Counted from the first letter of the stretch, positions 28,617 to 37,155 are shown. The stretch: 64,000 bases of DNA from DASRDZ01 sp035569495 (GCA_035569495.1 DATMMX010000002.1:1-64000); one strand, 5' to 3'. Made by a program: numbers and translations. The notes: a model not told the origin generated them from the sequence alone.

Positions 28617-28664
28617 GACCCCCCTCTCGGCGCATGCCGCCTGCTCGGCGGGATGCGCCGGGAT

Positions 28665-28689
28665 CACGGCGCGCTCAGACGCGCGCCAG
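28665..28689. repeat. Hairpin repeat, copy 2
   Basis: Second identical 25-base copy, starting directly after the sigma factor stop codon in transcription order (hairpin 28668-28687). No run of T follows, so if it terminates transcription it is not a classical Rho-independent site. Confidence 0.85.
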
Positions 28690-29520
28690 CTAGACAAGCG
28701 GCGGCTCGGGGAACTCGGCTCGCATGTGCTCCAGGGCGGCCCGCTGCAGGCGCGAGACGTGCATCTGCGAGATGCCCAGCCGCTTGGCCACCTCCGTCTG
28801 AGGGAGCTGGTCGAAGAACCGCAGCATCATGATCTGGCGCTCGCGGGGCGTCAGGTGGGCCATCGCCTGCTCCAGCAGCGCCTTCATCTCGACGCGTTCG
28901 AGGTTCTCGTCCTCGCGGCCGAGGCGCTCGCCAAGCTCGGTCCCCTCCCCGTCCCCGTTGCCGCTCTGCGGCGTCGACTCCAGGGAGATGGTGTGCTGGG
29001 CGGGCGAGACCTCCAGGGCGGCGAGCACCTCGTCGGGCTCCAGGCCGACGTGCAGGCCGATCTCGGCGATCGACGGCGCGTGCCCGAGGGTGCGGCTGAG
29101 CTCGTCCTGGGCGCGGACCACGCGCAGGTAGTTCTCCTGCAACCGCCGGGGAACCCGCACCGCCCACGACTTGTCACGGAAGTAGCGGCGGATCTCGCCC
29201 ATCACCGTGGGCGTGGCGAAGGTGGAGAACTCGTTCTCCAGCGAGGGGTCGAAGCGCTCGATGGCCTGGATCAGGCCGAGGAAGCCGACCTGCTCGATGT
29301 CCTCCAGCGGCTCGCCGCGGTTGGCGAAGCGGCGCGCGATGAAGCGGACCAGGTCGCTGTTGAGCTGGACCAGACGGTCGCGGATGGCGGGGTCGCGGGT
29401 GGCGGCGTACTCGCGGAGCAGGCGGCGCACCTCCTCACGCCGGGGGTCCGCCTCCGGCTTGGGGATGGTCCGCACGGACCCCGACTCCGCACCCGCTCCG
29501 GCCTGCGGGGTGCGCGTCAC
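28690..29520 (-). CDS. SigB/SigF-family RNA polymerase sigma factor
   Basis: 276-residue group 3 sigma factor. Region 2 is clear: LVRFIARRFANRGEPLEDIEQVG, LGLIQAIERFDP, and FSTFATPTVMGEIRRYFRDKSWAVRVPRR. Region 3 follows, then region 4 with LTPRERQIMMLRFFDQLPQTEVAKRLGISQMHVSRLQR as the helix-turn-helix. This family controls stress or developmental genes and is normally held by an RsbW-type anti-sigma factor; such a gene overlaps directly upstream (GTGA). No anti-anti-sigma gene is visible nearby. Confidence 0.93.
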   Translation of the reverse strand: MTRTPQAGAGAESGSVRTIPKPEADPRREEVRRLLREYAATRDPAIRDRLVQLNSDLVRFIARRFANRGEPLEDIEQVGFLGLIQAIERFDPSLENEFSTFATPTVMGEIRRYFRDKSWAVRVPRRLQENYLRVVRAQDELSRTLGHAPSIAEIGLHVGLEPDEVLAALEVSPAQHTISLESTPQSGNGDGEGTELGERLGREDENLERVEMKALLEQAMAHLTPRERQIMMLRFFDQLPQTEVAKRLGISQMHVSRLQRAALEHMRAEFPEPPLV

Positions 29521-30029
29521 GACGAGACGCGATACTTCGTGAGACGGACGCGCAACCCGCCGGTGCGCTGGTCGACGCGGTAGCGACAGTCGTCGACGAA
29601 GAGACCCATGAGGCGCAGGGCCATGTCGGCCGCGGCGAGCTGGCGCTGCAGCGCCTCCTGGTCGGTCACCCGGGTGGTGGCCCGGCCGGCGGGCGACGCG
29701 GCGTCGCGCCGGGTGACCTCGACCTGGGCCCGCTGCACCTCGGCGGCGCCCTCCTCGGCGCGGCCGAAGACGGTGCGGACGTCGACGTCGAGCTTGCCCT
29801 CCTCCTCCACCTTGAAGAGGATGCGGACCTGGCCGCGACCCGGCCGGCCGAGCACGCAGCCCGCCAGGCTGATGGCGTTCTCGCAGGCCTGGGCGATGGC
29901 GATGCTGAGCTCGTCGACCGCCTCGACGCCGAAGCCGGCCACCGACCCGAAGGCGGCGGCGGCGCGCTTGGCGACAACGATGTACTGCGTGTCGGCGGGG
30001 ATGCGCAGCTCCGAGGTGGTGGAGGTCAT
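29517..30029 (-). CDS. RsbW/SpoIIAB-like anti-sigma factor
   Basis: 170-residue GHKL-ATPase-like protein whose stop overlaps the sigma gene start, so it is most likely that factor's antagonist. The N-box is well kept (ELSIAIAQACENAISLA). The following D-x-G-x-G box is not visible; that region reads RTVFGRAEEGAAEV, and an Ala/Arg-rich insertion precedes the last helices (LMGLFVDDCRYRVD, then GGLRVRLTKY). ATP binding or kinase activity may be weakened or lost. Start at ATG 30029; an ATG at 30053 adds eight residues. Confidence 0.75.
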   Translation of the reverse strand: MTSTTSELRIPADTQYIVVAKRAAAAFGSVAGFGVEAVDELSIAIAQACENAISLAGCVLGRPGRGQVRILFKVEEEGKLDVDVRTVFGRAEEGAAEVQRAQVEVTRRDAASPAGRATTRVTDQEALQRQLAAADMALRLMGLFVDDCRYRVDQRTGGLRVRLTKYRVSS

Positions 30030-30081
30030 CGTGTCCACGGCATACCCGTGCATTGCGGGACCCAAACTCTTCGTGACCGCC

Positions 30082-30351
30082 TCAGGCTCCGGCCAGGGCG
30101 ACATCGGAGGGCACCTCACGGCCCTGCTGGCGCCCCTCCTCGATCGCCTCGTCCAGGCCCTCCCAGCTCGCGATCGCCCGGTCGGGCAGGACGATGTGGG
30201 TGGGCTGCTGTGCCTCGGGCTCGGGGGTGCGCCCGGCGAGCTGCAGGCAGCGCCGGCGGACCTGCGGGTTGAGCGCGGCGGCGAGGCCGAGGGCGGCGAG
30301 CGCCCCGACGGTGCCGAGCAGGAGTCCGCGAATGGCGGAGCGAAGGGGCAT
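30082..30351 (-). CDS. Small membrane protein of the sigma operon
   Basis: 89 residues, family not recognised. One hydrophobic segment near the N-terminus (about residues 5-27, GLLLGTVGALAALGLAAAL) is followed by a basic stretch (RRRC) and a soluble tail with IVLPDRAIASWEGLDEAIEEG. Topology is probably N-out, C-in by the positive-inside rule. The ATG has a GGAGG about eleven bases upstream. It is the first gene after a TATAAT box and precedes the anti-sigma gene by 52 bases, so a membrane link to sigma control is possible. Confidence 0.55.
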   Translation of the reverse strand: MPLRSAIRGLLLGTVGALAALGLAAALNPQVRRRCLQLAGRTPEPEAQQPTHIVLPDRAIASWEGLDEAIEEGRQQGREVPSDVALAGA

Positions 30352-30412
30352 GTGGGAGGCCCTCCATGGGGACGCCGGGATGGCGGCAAGAGTGGCCGGA
30401 AGAGTGCGGCCG

Positions 30413-30418
30413 ATTATA
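30413..30418 (-). promoter_or_regulatory. Perfect TATAAT -10 box of sigma-operon promoter
   Basis: Exact TATAAT on the minus strand, partly inside the stop codon of the small gene upstream (CAC CTA TAA TCG). It would drive the 89-residue protein, the anti-sigma and the sigma gene, with a leader of about 60 bases. No -35 consensus is seen. Confidence 0.5.
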
Positions 30419-30686
30419 GGTGCGACGCGCTGCGGCGACCGGCGATCACGGCCCCGGCGACTTGCAGTACCGCGATCACCACCACATCCGCCAGCGGGTG
30501 GAGCACGCCCAGCGAGGGGGCGTTGAGGTGCCCGGAGGCGGCGATGACCTCACCGGCGACCAGGCCGGCGGCGGAGAGCAGCAGGGTCCAGAGGTAGGGG
30601 CCGCGCCCGGGGAGCGCGAGACGCACCACCTGGGCTGTGACCAGCACCAGCAGGACGGCGAGGATCAGACCCGGGCTGGGACGCAT
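30414..30686 (-). CDS. Small three-helix membrane protein
   Basis: 90 residues, strongly hydrophobic, with three predicted membrane helices (about 7-25, 33-50 and 62-82). Family not recognised. It lies between aspS and the sigma module on the same strand, 62 bases before the 89-residue gene. Its stop overlaps the TATAAT box for the downstream genes. The hydrophobic pattern and clean frame favour a real gene, but no conserved motif can be named. Confidence 0.5.
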   Translation of the reverse strand: MRPSPGLILAVLLVLVTAQVVRLALPGRGPYLWTLLLSAAGLVAGEVIAASGHLNAPSLGVLHPLADVVVIAVLQVAGAVIAGRRSASHL

Positions 30687-30757
30687 GCACCATGTCTTCG
30701 GCGCTGCGGAGGCCGCGCCGCGGGTTGACGGAAGATCGTCCCTGCGCCGACCGCGCC

Positions 30758-30779
30758 GTCCTGGGCTGAGCCCAAGGAC
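30758..30779. terminator. Hairpin in aspS-sigma module gap
   Basis: Near-perfect ten-pair hairpin (GTCC-TGGGC-TGA-GCCCA-AGGAC with one bulged base) in the 296-base gap 30687-30982. It probably ends the hisS-aspS transcript, although no T-tract follows. The rest of this gap shows no gene or clear promoter. Confidence 0.4.
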
Positions 30780-30982
30780 CAGGTGGGGTTCCGCACGTCG
30801 CCATGTTCCCCTTCCCTCTGGCGGTCAAGCCGCCTGGGGCACGGGGGCAGGCGCCGAATGTAGGAGCCCCGATGTCGGAAATGTTGGTCCAGCCACGTGG
30901 GAGGGCTGCGACCGGCCAGGGACGGGGGACAGAGTACCGCACCGTGAGGCGGGCCACACCTTGTTGCGAATCCGCGACGCGG

Positions 30983-32767
30983 CTACGCCTTCTTCGGCGC
31001 TTGGGGCAGGAGCTGCAGCCCGAGCTCGCCGAGCTGCGCCTCCTCCACCGGCGACGGCGCACCGGTCATCAGCTCCTGCGCCTGCTGGTTCTTGGGGAAG
31101 GCGATGACGTCGCGGATGTTCTCCTCGCGCAGCCCCTCCATCACCAGCCGGTCGATCCCCGCGGCGAACCCGCCGTGCGGCGGCGCGCCGTATTGGAAGG
31201 CTTCGAGCAGGAAGCCGAACTTGCGCTGCGCCTCGTCGTGGTCGATGCCGATGGCCCGGAAAACCCTTTCCTGGATTGAGGGATCGGTGATGCGGATGCT
31301 GCCGCTGCCGATCTCCCTGCCGTTGAGGACGATGTCGTAGGCGCGGCTGCGCACCTTCAGCGGGTCGCTCTCCAGCAGGTCGACGTCGTCGCTGTGCACC
31401 ATGGTGAACGGGTGGTGCGCGGGCGAGATGGCGCCGGTCACCCTGTCCTCGTCGAACATGGGGAACTCGGTGACCCACAGCCAGTTGAGCTGATCCTCGT
31501 CGTACAGCGCGCGCTTGCGTCCCAGGTGGCTGCGCAGCGCGCCCAGCGACTCGGCGGCGACGCGGTGCTTGTCGGCGACCATGAGCACCACGTCGCCCAC
31601 CTGGGCCTCGGTGATTCTGCCAATTTCGGCCAATTCCTCGGGACTGAGCAGCTTGGCGACGTTGCTGGTCCACCCCTCCTCACGGAGCCACACGTAGGCC
31701 AGGCCCTTTGCCCCCTGGGACTTGACGACGTCGGTCAGCTCGCCCTCGATCTCGCCGCGGGTCATGTCGGCGCCACCGGGGACCCGGATGGCGCGCACCA
31801 CTCCCCCACCGCCGATGGCGCCCGCGAAGACACGAAACGCCGTGCCCCGCAGGACATCCGTCAGGTCGTGGATCTCCAGGCCGAAGCGGGTGTCCGGCTT
31901 GTCGCTGCCGTAGCGGTCCATCGCCTCGCGCCAGGTCAACCGCGGGAAGGGGGTGGGCACGCTGCCGTGGAACTCCGCCTCCGCCCAGGCGCGGGCGATG
32001 CCGGTCTCCAGGGCCGCCTGCACGTCCTCCTCGTCGACGAAGGACATCTCCACGTCGAGCTGTGTGAACTCGGGCTGGCGGTCGGCACGCAGGTCCTCGT
32101 CGCGCATGCAGCGGGCGATCTGGAAGTAGCGGTCGAAGCCGGCCACCATGGAGAGCTGCTTGTAGAGCTGCGGCGATTGGGGCAGGGCGTAGAAGCTGCC
32201 CGGGAAGATGCGCGACGGCACCAGGTAGTCGCGCGCGCCCTCTGGGGTGGCGCGGATCATCTGCGGCGTCTCGATCTCCAGGAAGCCCTGGTCGGTCATG
32301 GCGCGGCGCACCGCCTGGAGGAAGCGCGCCCGGCCGATCATGTTGCGCTGCAGCTTGGAACGGCGCAGGTCGAGGTAGCGGTAGCGCAGCCGCAGCGACT
32401 CCTCGACGGCGACGTCCTCGTTGACCGCGAACGGCGGCGTCTTCGCGGCGCTCAGCACCGTGCACTGCGTGACCTGCAGCTCGACGTCGCCCGTGGCCAG
32501 CTTGGGGTTGACGTTCTCGGCGGCGCGCGGCCGCAGCTCGCCCTCGACGCGCAGCACCCATTCCAGCCGCACCTTCTCCACCGCTGCGTGCGCCTCGGGC
32601 GCGGTCTGCGGGTTGAAGACGCACTGCACCACGCCGCTGCGGTCGCGCAGGTCGATGAAGACCAGGCCGCCCAGGTCGCGGCGGCGGTCGACCCAGCCGT
32701 AGACCACGGTGTGCTCTCCCGCGTCGGCGGCGCGTGGCTGGCCGCAGGGTGTGCGCACGGTGGTCAT
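30983..32767 (-). CDS. aspS: Aspartyl-tRNA synthetase
   Basis: Class IIb synthetase, 594 residues, bacterial type. The N-terminal OB-fold carries YGWVDRRRDLGGLVFIDLRDRSG. The catalytic domain has motif 2 in FQIARCMRDEDLRADRQPEFTQLD, a GAD insertion, and motif 3 near GGFAAGIDRLVM. The Leu in RRRDLGG resembles the discriminating E. coli enzyme more than the His of known non-discriminating bacterial enzymes, a weak hint only. The start overlaps the hisS stop as ATGA. Confidence 0.95.
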   Translation of the reverse strand: MTTVRTPCGQPRAADAGEHTVVYGWVDRRRDLGGLVFIDLRDRSGVVQCVFNPQTAPEAHAAVEKVRLEWVLRVEGELRPRAAENVNPKLATGDVELQVTQCTVLSAAKTPPFAVNEDVAVEESLRLRYRYLDLRRSKLQRNMIGRARFLQAVRRAMTDQGFLEIETPQMIRATPEGARDYLVPSRIFPGSFYALPQSPQLYKQLSMVAGFDRYFQIARCMRDEDLRADRQPEFTQLDVEMSFVDEEDVQAALETGIARAWAEAEFHGSVPTPFPRLTWREAMDRYGSDKPDTRFGLEIHDLTDVLRGTAFRVFAGAIGGGGVVRAIRVPGGADMTRGEIEGELTDVVKSQGAKGLAYVWLREEGWTSNVAKLLSPEELAEIGRITEAQVGDVVLMVADKHRVAAESLGALRSHLGRKRALYDEDQLNWLWVTEFPMFDEDRVTGAISPAHHPFTMVHSDDVDLLESDPLKVRSRAYDIVLNGREIGSGSIRITDPSIQERVFRAIGIDHDEAQRKFGFLLEAFQYGAPPHGGFAAGIDRLVMEGLREENIRDVIAFPKNQQAQELMTGAPSPVEEAQLGELGLQLLPQAPKKA

Positions 32768-34047
32768 GCGGTGGGTTCCTCCTTGTCTGCCAGGGCTTCG
32801 GCGACGGCGGCGGCGAGGCGCGCGAGTGGCGCGCGGTGCTGCTCTCGATTGCGCATGTCGCGAACCGTCGCGCTCTGCTCGGCGACCTCGTCGGGACCGA
32901 TCAGCACGATCACCCGCGCGCCCAGCCGATCGGCCGCGCGCAGCTTGCGGTCCACCTTTCGGTCAGAGACGTCCAGAACCGTGCGCACCCCGGCGGCGCG
33001 CAGGGTGCGCGCGGCGGCGGCGGCGGCCTGGGCCTGGGCGGGCTCGACGCTGGCGGCGACGGCGTCGCAGGCGGGCTCCGCGCCCGGCGTGCGCCCGTAC
33101 TCCGCGGCGGCGATGAGCAGGCGCTCGACCCCGAAGGCGTAGCCGATGCCCGGCGTGGGCGGAAAGCCGAGCACCTCGGCCAGCCCGTCGTAGCGCCCTC
33201 CCCCACCGAGCGCGTTCTGCGCGCCCTTGAGCGACTCGTGCCAGAACTCGAACGACGTGTGTGCGTAGTAGTCGAGGCCGCGCACCAGGCGCGGGTTCAG
33301 TGTGGCTGCGATGTCTGCGGCGGCCAGGTCGTCCAGCACCGTCTGGAAGTAGGCGCGCGAATCGTCGCTGAGCGAATCGGTGATGTGCGGTGCGTCGGCG
33401 GCCAGCGTCGCGTCGCGCTTGCAGTCGAGCAGGCGCAGCGGGTTGACGCGCAGCCGCCGCCGGCAGTCCTCGTCGAGCTGGTCCTGCAGCGGCTCGTAGT
33501 AGGCGATCAGGGCCTCGCGGTAGCGCTTCCGGTCCTCGGCGTCGCCCAGGCTGTTGACCTGCAGCGACACCCCCGCGATGCCCAGCGCCTCCAGGAACCG
33601 CCAGCCCAGCTCGATCACCTCGGCGTCGAGGTGCGCCGAGCGCTCGCCGATGCACTCCACGCCGACCTGGGCGAACTGCCGGTAGCGGCCGGCCTGGGGG
33701 CGGTCGTAGCGGAACATCGGGCCGCTGTAGCGCACCCGCACCGGGCGGATCTCCTGGGTCAGGTTGGCGCCGAGCACCGCGCGCAGCACCCCCGCGGTGC
33801 CCTCCGGACGCAGGGTGATCAGGCGATCGCCGCGGTCCTTGAAGGTGTAGGTCTCCTTGTCGACCACGTCGGTGCCGGTGCCGACACCGCGCTCGATCAG
33901 CTCGGCGTGCTCGAAGATCGGCGTGTCGATGAGCTGGTAGCCGAAGCTGCCGGCGGCGCGCGCGTGCACGTCGTGCAGCCACTCCCAGGCGGGGGCGGCG
34001 TCGGGCAGCAGGTCGCGCGTGCCGCGCGGGGCGGCGATGCCGGGCAT
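32764..34047 (-). CDS. hisS: Histidyl-tRNA synthetase
   Basis: Class IIa enzyme, 427 residues. Motifs: PRGTRDLLP, LRPEGTAGVLRAV, RYDRPQAGRYRQFAQVGVE, LVRGLDYYAHTSFEF and GGGRYDGLAEVLG, followed by an anticodon-binding domain. Paired with aspS by a four-base overlap, as in many Gram-positive genomes. Its ATG lies nine bases after a TAGACT box, and the gene is divergent from a plus-strand membrane protein. Confidence 0.95.
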   Translation of the reverse strand: MPGIAAPRGTRDLLPDAAPAWEWLHDVHARAAGSFGYQLIDTPIFEHAELIERGVGTGTDVVDKETYTFKDRGDRLITLRPEGTAGVLRAVLGANLTQEIRPVRVRYSGPMFRYDRPQAGRYRQFAQVGVECIGERSAHLDAEVIELGWRFLEALGIAGVSLQVNSLGDAEDRKRYREALIAYYEPLQDQLDEDCRRRLRVNPLRLLDCKRDATLAADAPHITDSLSDDSRAYFQTVLDDLAAADIAATLNPRLVRGLDYYAHTSFEFWHESLKGAQNALGGGGRYDGLAEVLGFPPTPGIGYAFGVERLLIAAAEYGRTPGAEPACDAVAASVEPAQAQAAAAAARTLRAAGVRTVLDVSDRKVDRKLRAADRLGARVIVLIGPDEVAEQSATVRDMRNREQHRAPLARLAAAVAEALADKEEPTA

Positions 34048-34056
34048 AGGTGGGCA

Positions 34057-34062
34057 AGTCTA
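34057..34062 (-). promoter_or_regulatory. Putative -10 box for hisS-aspS
   Basis: TAGACT on the minus strand, nine bases before the hisS ATG; implies a leader of only two or three bases or none. Confidence 0.4.
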
Positions 34063-34146
34063 CCGAGCCTCCTGGCCCGGCCCTTCGACGCGTCCGTGAC
34101 CGCTTCACCCGGGACGGCGCGATCTGGCCTGCGTACCGTGGGCGTG

Positions 34147-34563
34147 ATGGACAGCGCCGAGGTCACCGAGGTCGCCGAGGAGGAGGAGCAGACCGCCTGG
34201 TACACCCCCGGGCTCTACCGCCGCATCGGCCGGCGGCGGCGCCGCGAGGAGCGCCCCAAGCGGCTGACCATCCGCGGGCGGCTCAGCGCCCGTGGCCTGC
34301 ACTGGAACACCGAGCTGGTGGTCGGCGTCTTCGTGGCCGTGCTGGTCGCCTCGCTGGTGGCCGTCAGCGTGGTCCGGGTCAACGCCGGCCGCACCTTCGA
34401 CTTCCGCTCGGCCAACGGCACCTCGGCGGGCGCGGGCGCCGCCGGCACCACCGGCGGCGGCGGCAGCGGGTACGGCGGCCTGGTCACTCCCTTCCCCACC
34501 CCGACGGCGCCGTGCATCGCCGGGCCGATCCCCGGCTCGCCGCTGCGCCCCTGCACCTGGTAG
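34147..34563 (+). CDS. Single-pass membrane protein, unknown
   Basis: 138 residues and one of only two plus-strand genes. An acidic N-terminus (EVTEVAEEEEQ) is followed by a very basic stretch (RRIGRRRRREERPKR), one membrane helix at about 58-79, and an extracytoplasmic tail that is Gly-rich, then Pro-rich, ending with two Cys (CIAGP to RPCTW). The charge pattern predicts N-in, C-out. It converges on the Tad pilin genes, with stops ten bases apart, and diverges from hisS. Function unknown; a role at the cell surface with the neighbouring pilin-like proteins is possible. Confidence 0.65.
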   Translation: MDSAEVTEVAEEEEQTAWYTPGLYRRIGRRRRREERPKRLTIRGRLSARGLHWNTELVVGVFVAVLVASLVAVSVVRVNAGRTFDFRSANGTSAGAGAAGTTGGGGSGYGGLVTPFPTPTAPCIAGPIPGSPLRPCTW

Positions 34564-34573
34564 CCCGGCCGAG

Positions 34574-36169
34574 CTACTCGACGAGCTGCAGCACCTCGCG
34601 CTGCCCCGCCGTGGCGCCGGGGCTGTACTGGATCTCGGGGTTGGTGTGGTTGCCGCTCTGCACGTTCCAGGCGTTGACGATGGCCTGGCCGCTGACGCCC
34701 AGGGTGGCGTTGGAGCTGACGCTCATGGTCCCGCTGGGCATGTAGACGGTGCCGGTCATCACCAGCACCGACTGGGTGTTGGTCTCGTAGATCCCCGCCG
34801 CCGAGCCGATCGGCGCGTAGATCGGGAAGCGCCCGTCGTTGGGGTCGAGGCTGGGATCAGAGGGCGGCATGTAGGGGCTGATCAGCACGCTGGCGCCGTT
34901 GCTCACCCCGATGGTGGCGCCCTTGTCAAGCCAGAAGGTGACCCCGAGCAGGCAGGTGGTGTACTGCGCATAGGCGTTGGGACAGGTGCTCGGCGCGCTG
35001 TGCCCGTCGATGACCACGTCGGTGCAGTTGGGCGCCGTGCAGTTGGGGTTGTGGGTGACGTAGTAGAGCCCCGACGTCAGCGGCGGGGTGACGGTCAGCA
35101 CCGACTGGTTGTTGCCCAGCGTCGAGCCGTCGTAGCGCACCACGTTGCCGACCAGCGCGGGGCCCTGCAGGTCGGGCGCGGTCACCGGCGGGTTGGCCAT
35201 GCAGGCGAGCGAGCTGGGGTCCTGGGTGGTGGTCAGGCTGACGCCCTGCACGCTGAGCGTGCCGCACGAGCCGATCGCCGCCGTCTGCGCCACCTGCCCC
35301 TTGCCCAGCGCGGCGCTGCATGTCGCCGTGTTGACCACCTGGTCAGCACTGGTCGGCTTGACGTCCTTCTGGTAGACGGCGCCCGCGGCCGGGTCGGGCG
35401 AGGGGAACGGGCCCGACTGCGGCGCGCCCAGGATGACGTGGCCGGGGTTGCCGCTGCTGTCGGTGTCGGCGCAGACGCTGGCCTTGCCGCTGCTCTGCGG
35501 CTGGACGTCGCGATAGGCGTAGACGTTGCCCTGGATCACCTCGTCGTTGTTGCCGGCCTGGACCAGCGTCCCCGAGTAGAGGGCGAAGCCGAAGCCCTGG
35601 CCGCCGGGGAAGTGGTAGCCAACCGAGTCCGACCCCGCCGTCTGTGCCCCGAAGCCGATGGCGCCGCCGAAGCCCTGGACCTGCCGCTCGTGGACCGACA
35701 CCTCGGCATAGCCCCACGGGCTGCCCAGGGTGGCGCCCTCGTTGTAAGAGGTGTTGTTGGCGTGCAGCGGCGGGATGTCGACGCTGACGGTGACGCCCGC
35801 GCCGGCGGTGCCGGACCCGACCGTGCTGATGTGGCAGTTGCTGCCGCTGTTGCACGTCGACCCCACCGTGGAGGTGGCCCAGCCGTTGGCCCCGCTGCCC
35901 CAGCCGAGGTGGTCATAGATGACCTTGAGCGCGTCGACGGCGGCCTGGCTGCGGTCGGACTGGTTGGGCTGGCCGCTGTGGGTCGCCCCCAGGTCGCGCG
36001 CGGCGACCAGCGCGGCGGCGTCGGTGGCGTTCTGCAGGTCGAGGTGGCGGTCGGTCTGCAGGCTGAGGTCGACGGCGAGGGCGGCGCCGCCGAGCAGCAG
36101 CGCGGTGCAGATCGCGGCGATGGGGACCACCTGCCCGCGCTGGCCGCGGCGCCGGCTGTGCGCCGTCAT
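34574..36169 (-). CDS. TadG-like pilus-associated protein
   Basis: 531 residues. A basic N-terminus and one membrane helix (about 12-34) show the Flp/TadG pattern GQVVPIAAICTALLLGGAALAVDLS, followed by LQNATDAAALVAARDL, typical of TadG-like proteins. The long extracytoplasmic part is Ser/Thr/Asn/Gly-rich with about a dozen Cys, fitting a disulfide-stabilised surface protein. It is third in a run of three overlapping pilin-like genes (ATGA with the previous one). Catalytic motifs are not visible. Confidence 0.75.
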   Translation of the reverse strand: MTAHSRRRGQRGQVVPIAAICTALLLGGAALAVDLSLQTDRHLDLQNATDAAALVAARDLGATHSGQPNQSDRSQAAVDALKVIYDHLGWGSGANGWATSTVGSTCNSGSNCHISTVGSGTAGAGVTVSVDIPPLHANNTSYNEGATLGSPWGYAEVSVHERQVQGFGGAIGFGAQTAGSDSVGYHFPGGQGFGFALYSGTLVQAGNNDEVIQGNVYAYRDVQPQSSGKASVCADTDSSGNPGHVILGAPQSGPFPSPDPAAGAVYQKDVKPTSADQVVNTATCSAALGKGQVAQTAAIGSCGTLSVQGVSLTTTQDPSSLACMANPPVTAPDLQGPALVGNVVRYDGSTLGNNQSVLTVTPPLTSGLYYVTHNPNCTAPNCTDVVIDGHSAPSTCPNAYAQYTTCLLGVTFWLDKGATIGVSNGASVLISPYMPPSDPSLDPNDGRFPIYAPIGSAAGIYETNTQSVLVMTGTVYMPSGTMSVSSNATLGVSGQAIVNAWNVQSGNHTNPEIQYSPGATAGQREVLQLVE

Positions 36170-37155
36170 CCGCCCTGGGTCACTGCGCACGGCTCGACCT
36201 GCATGCGCTGGGTGGCGCTGACCACGCGGCCGCCCGAGCCCTGCGGGTTCTCGAAGTACTTGCCGACCACCGGCACGAACACCGGCGCGGTGTAGGACAC
36301 GGTGACCTGCACGTAGCTGGTGTCACTCACCGTGGTCGAGCAGGCCGCCGCGGCCGCGGGCGTCGGCAGCGCGCCGCCCTGCCAGGCGGGGCCGGTGGGC
36401 GCGGGCGTCGGCGACGCGCTCGGCGCCGGCGTGGCGGTCGGCTGCGCGGTGGGGCAGACGCCGGTGCCGGGCAGCGCCATGTTGGCCGGCGACGGCGTCA
36501 CCGTCTTCGAGGTGGTGATGACGATGGCCAGCGAGGTGTTGTAGGTGCAGCCCGAGCCGTCGACGGCGGTGGCGTTGATCGAGCTGCTCTGGTTGCCCTG
36601 CGAGTTGTTGGGCGCGGACAGGCAGATCGAGTAATTGCCAGAGCTGTCACTGAGCACCGTGCCCGCCGAGGACTTGCTCGGCGAGGAGATGCTGGCCACC
36701 GTGCCGTTGGGCAGGCCGCTGACCCTGCCGGTCTCCAGCGCGCCTCCCGGGCAGGTGTTGCCCGCGCGGACGACGTCGTCGGGGACGCGGGAGATCGTCG
36801 AGGTGCTGGTGATGGTGACCGTCAGCGACGACCCGGAGAGCAGCCCCGCCGAGCTGCGCGCCGCGGCGCACACCGAGTTCTCGGTCTGGGTGTCGGCCGG
36901 CGTCTGGCCACAGGTGTAGGTGGTCACCCCCAGGGTGGTGACGAAGTCGAGCGACTTGTTGGGGTACTCCGCGGCGACGCGGGCGGCGGAGCGCGCCGAC
37001 GTCTCCACCGAGGCGGCGCCGTAGGCGATGATGCCGACCTGCCCGCAGCCCCCGGCCAGCACCACCAATGCCGGTGCGATCAGCGACATCTCCACCAGGG
37101 ACTGGCCCCAGGAGAGGCGACGGCGTGCGCGGCGGCGCGGACGGAGCCGGGTCAC
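36166..37155 (-). CDS. TadE-like pseudopilin
   Basis: 329 residues. The N-terminus carries a basic segment and GQSLVEMSLIAPALVVLAGGCGQVGIIAYG, the TadE-type helix with Glu five residues into the hydrophobic stretch, as required for assembly of class III pilins. The extracytoplasmic part contains an insert of about 200 residues rich in Ser/Thr/Asn plus a Pro/Thr/Ala linker, then VQVTVSYTAPVFVPVVGKYF, a sequence also seen in shorter TadE proteins. The GTG start overlaps the preceding tadE stop. Confidence 0.78.
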   Translation of the reverse strand: MTRLRPRRRARRRLSWGQSLVEMSLIAPALVVLAGGCGQVGIIAYGAASVETSARSAARVAAEYPNKSLDFVTTLGVTTYTCGQTPADTQTENSVCAAARSSAGLLSGSSLTVTITSTSTISRVPDDVVRAGNTCPGGALETGRVSGLPNGTVASISSPSKSSAGTVLSDSSGNYSICLSAPNNSQGNQSSSINATAVDGSGCTYNTSLAIVITTSKTVTPSPANMALPGTGVCPTAQPTATPAPSASPTPAPTGPAWQGGALPTPAAAAACSTTVSDTSYVQVTVSYTAPVFVPVVGKYFENPQGSGGRVVSATQRMQVEPCAVTQGG

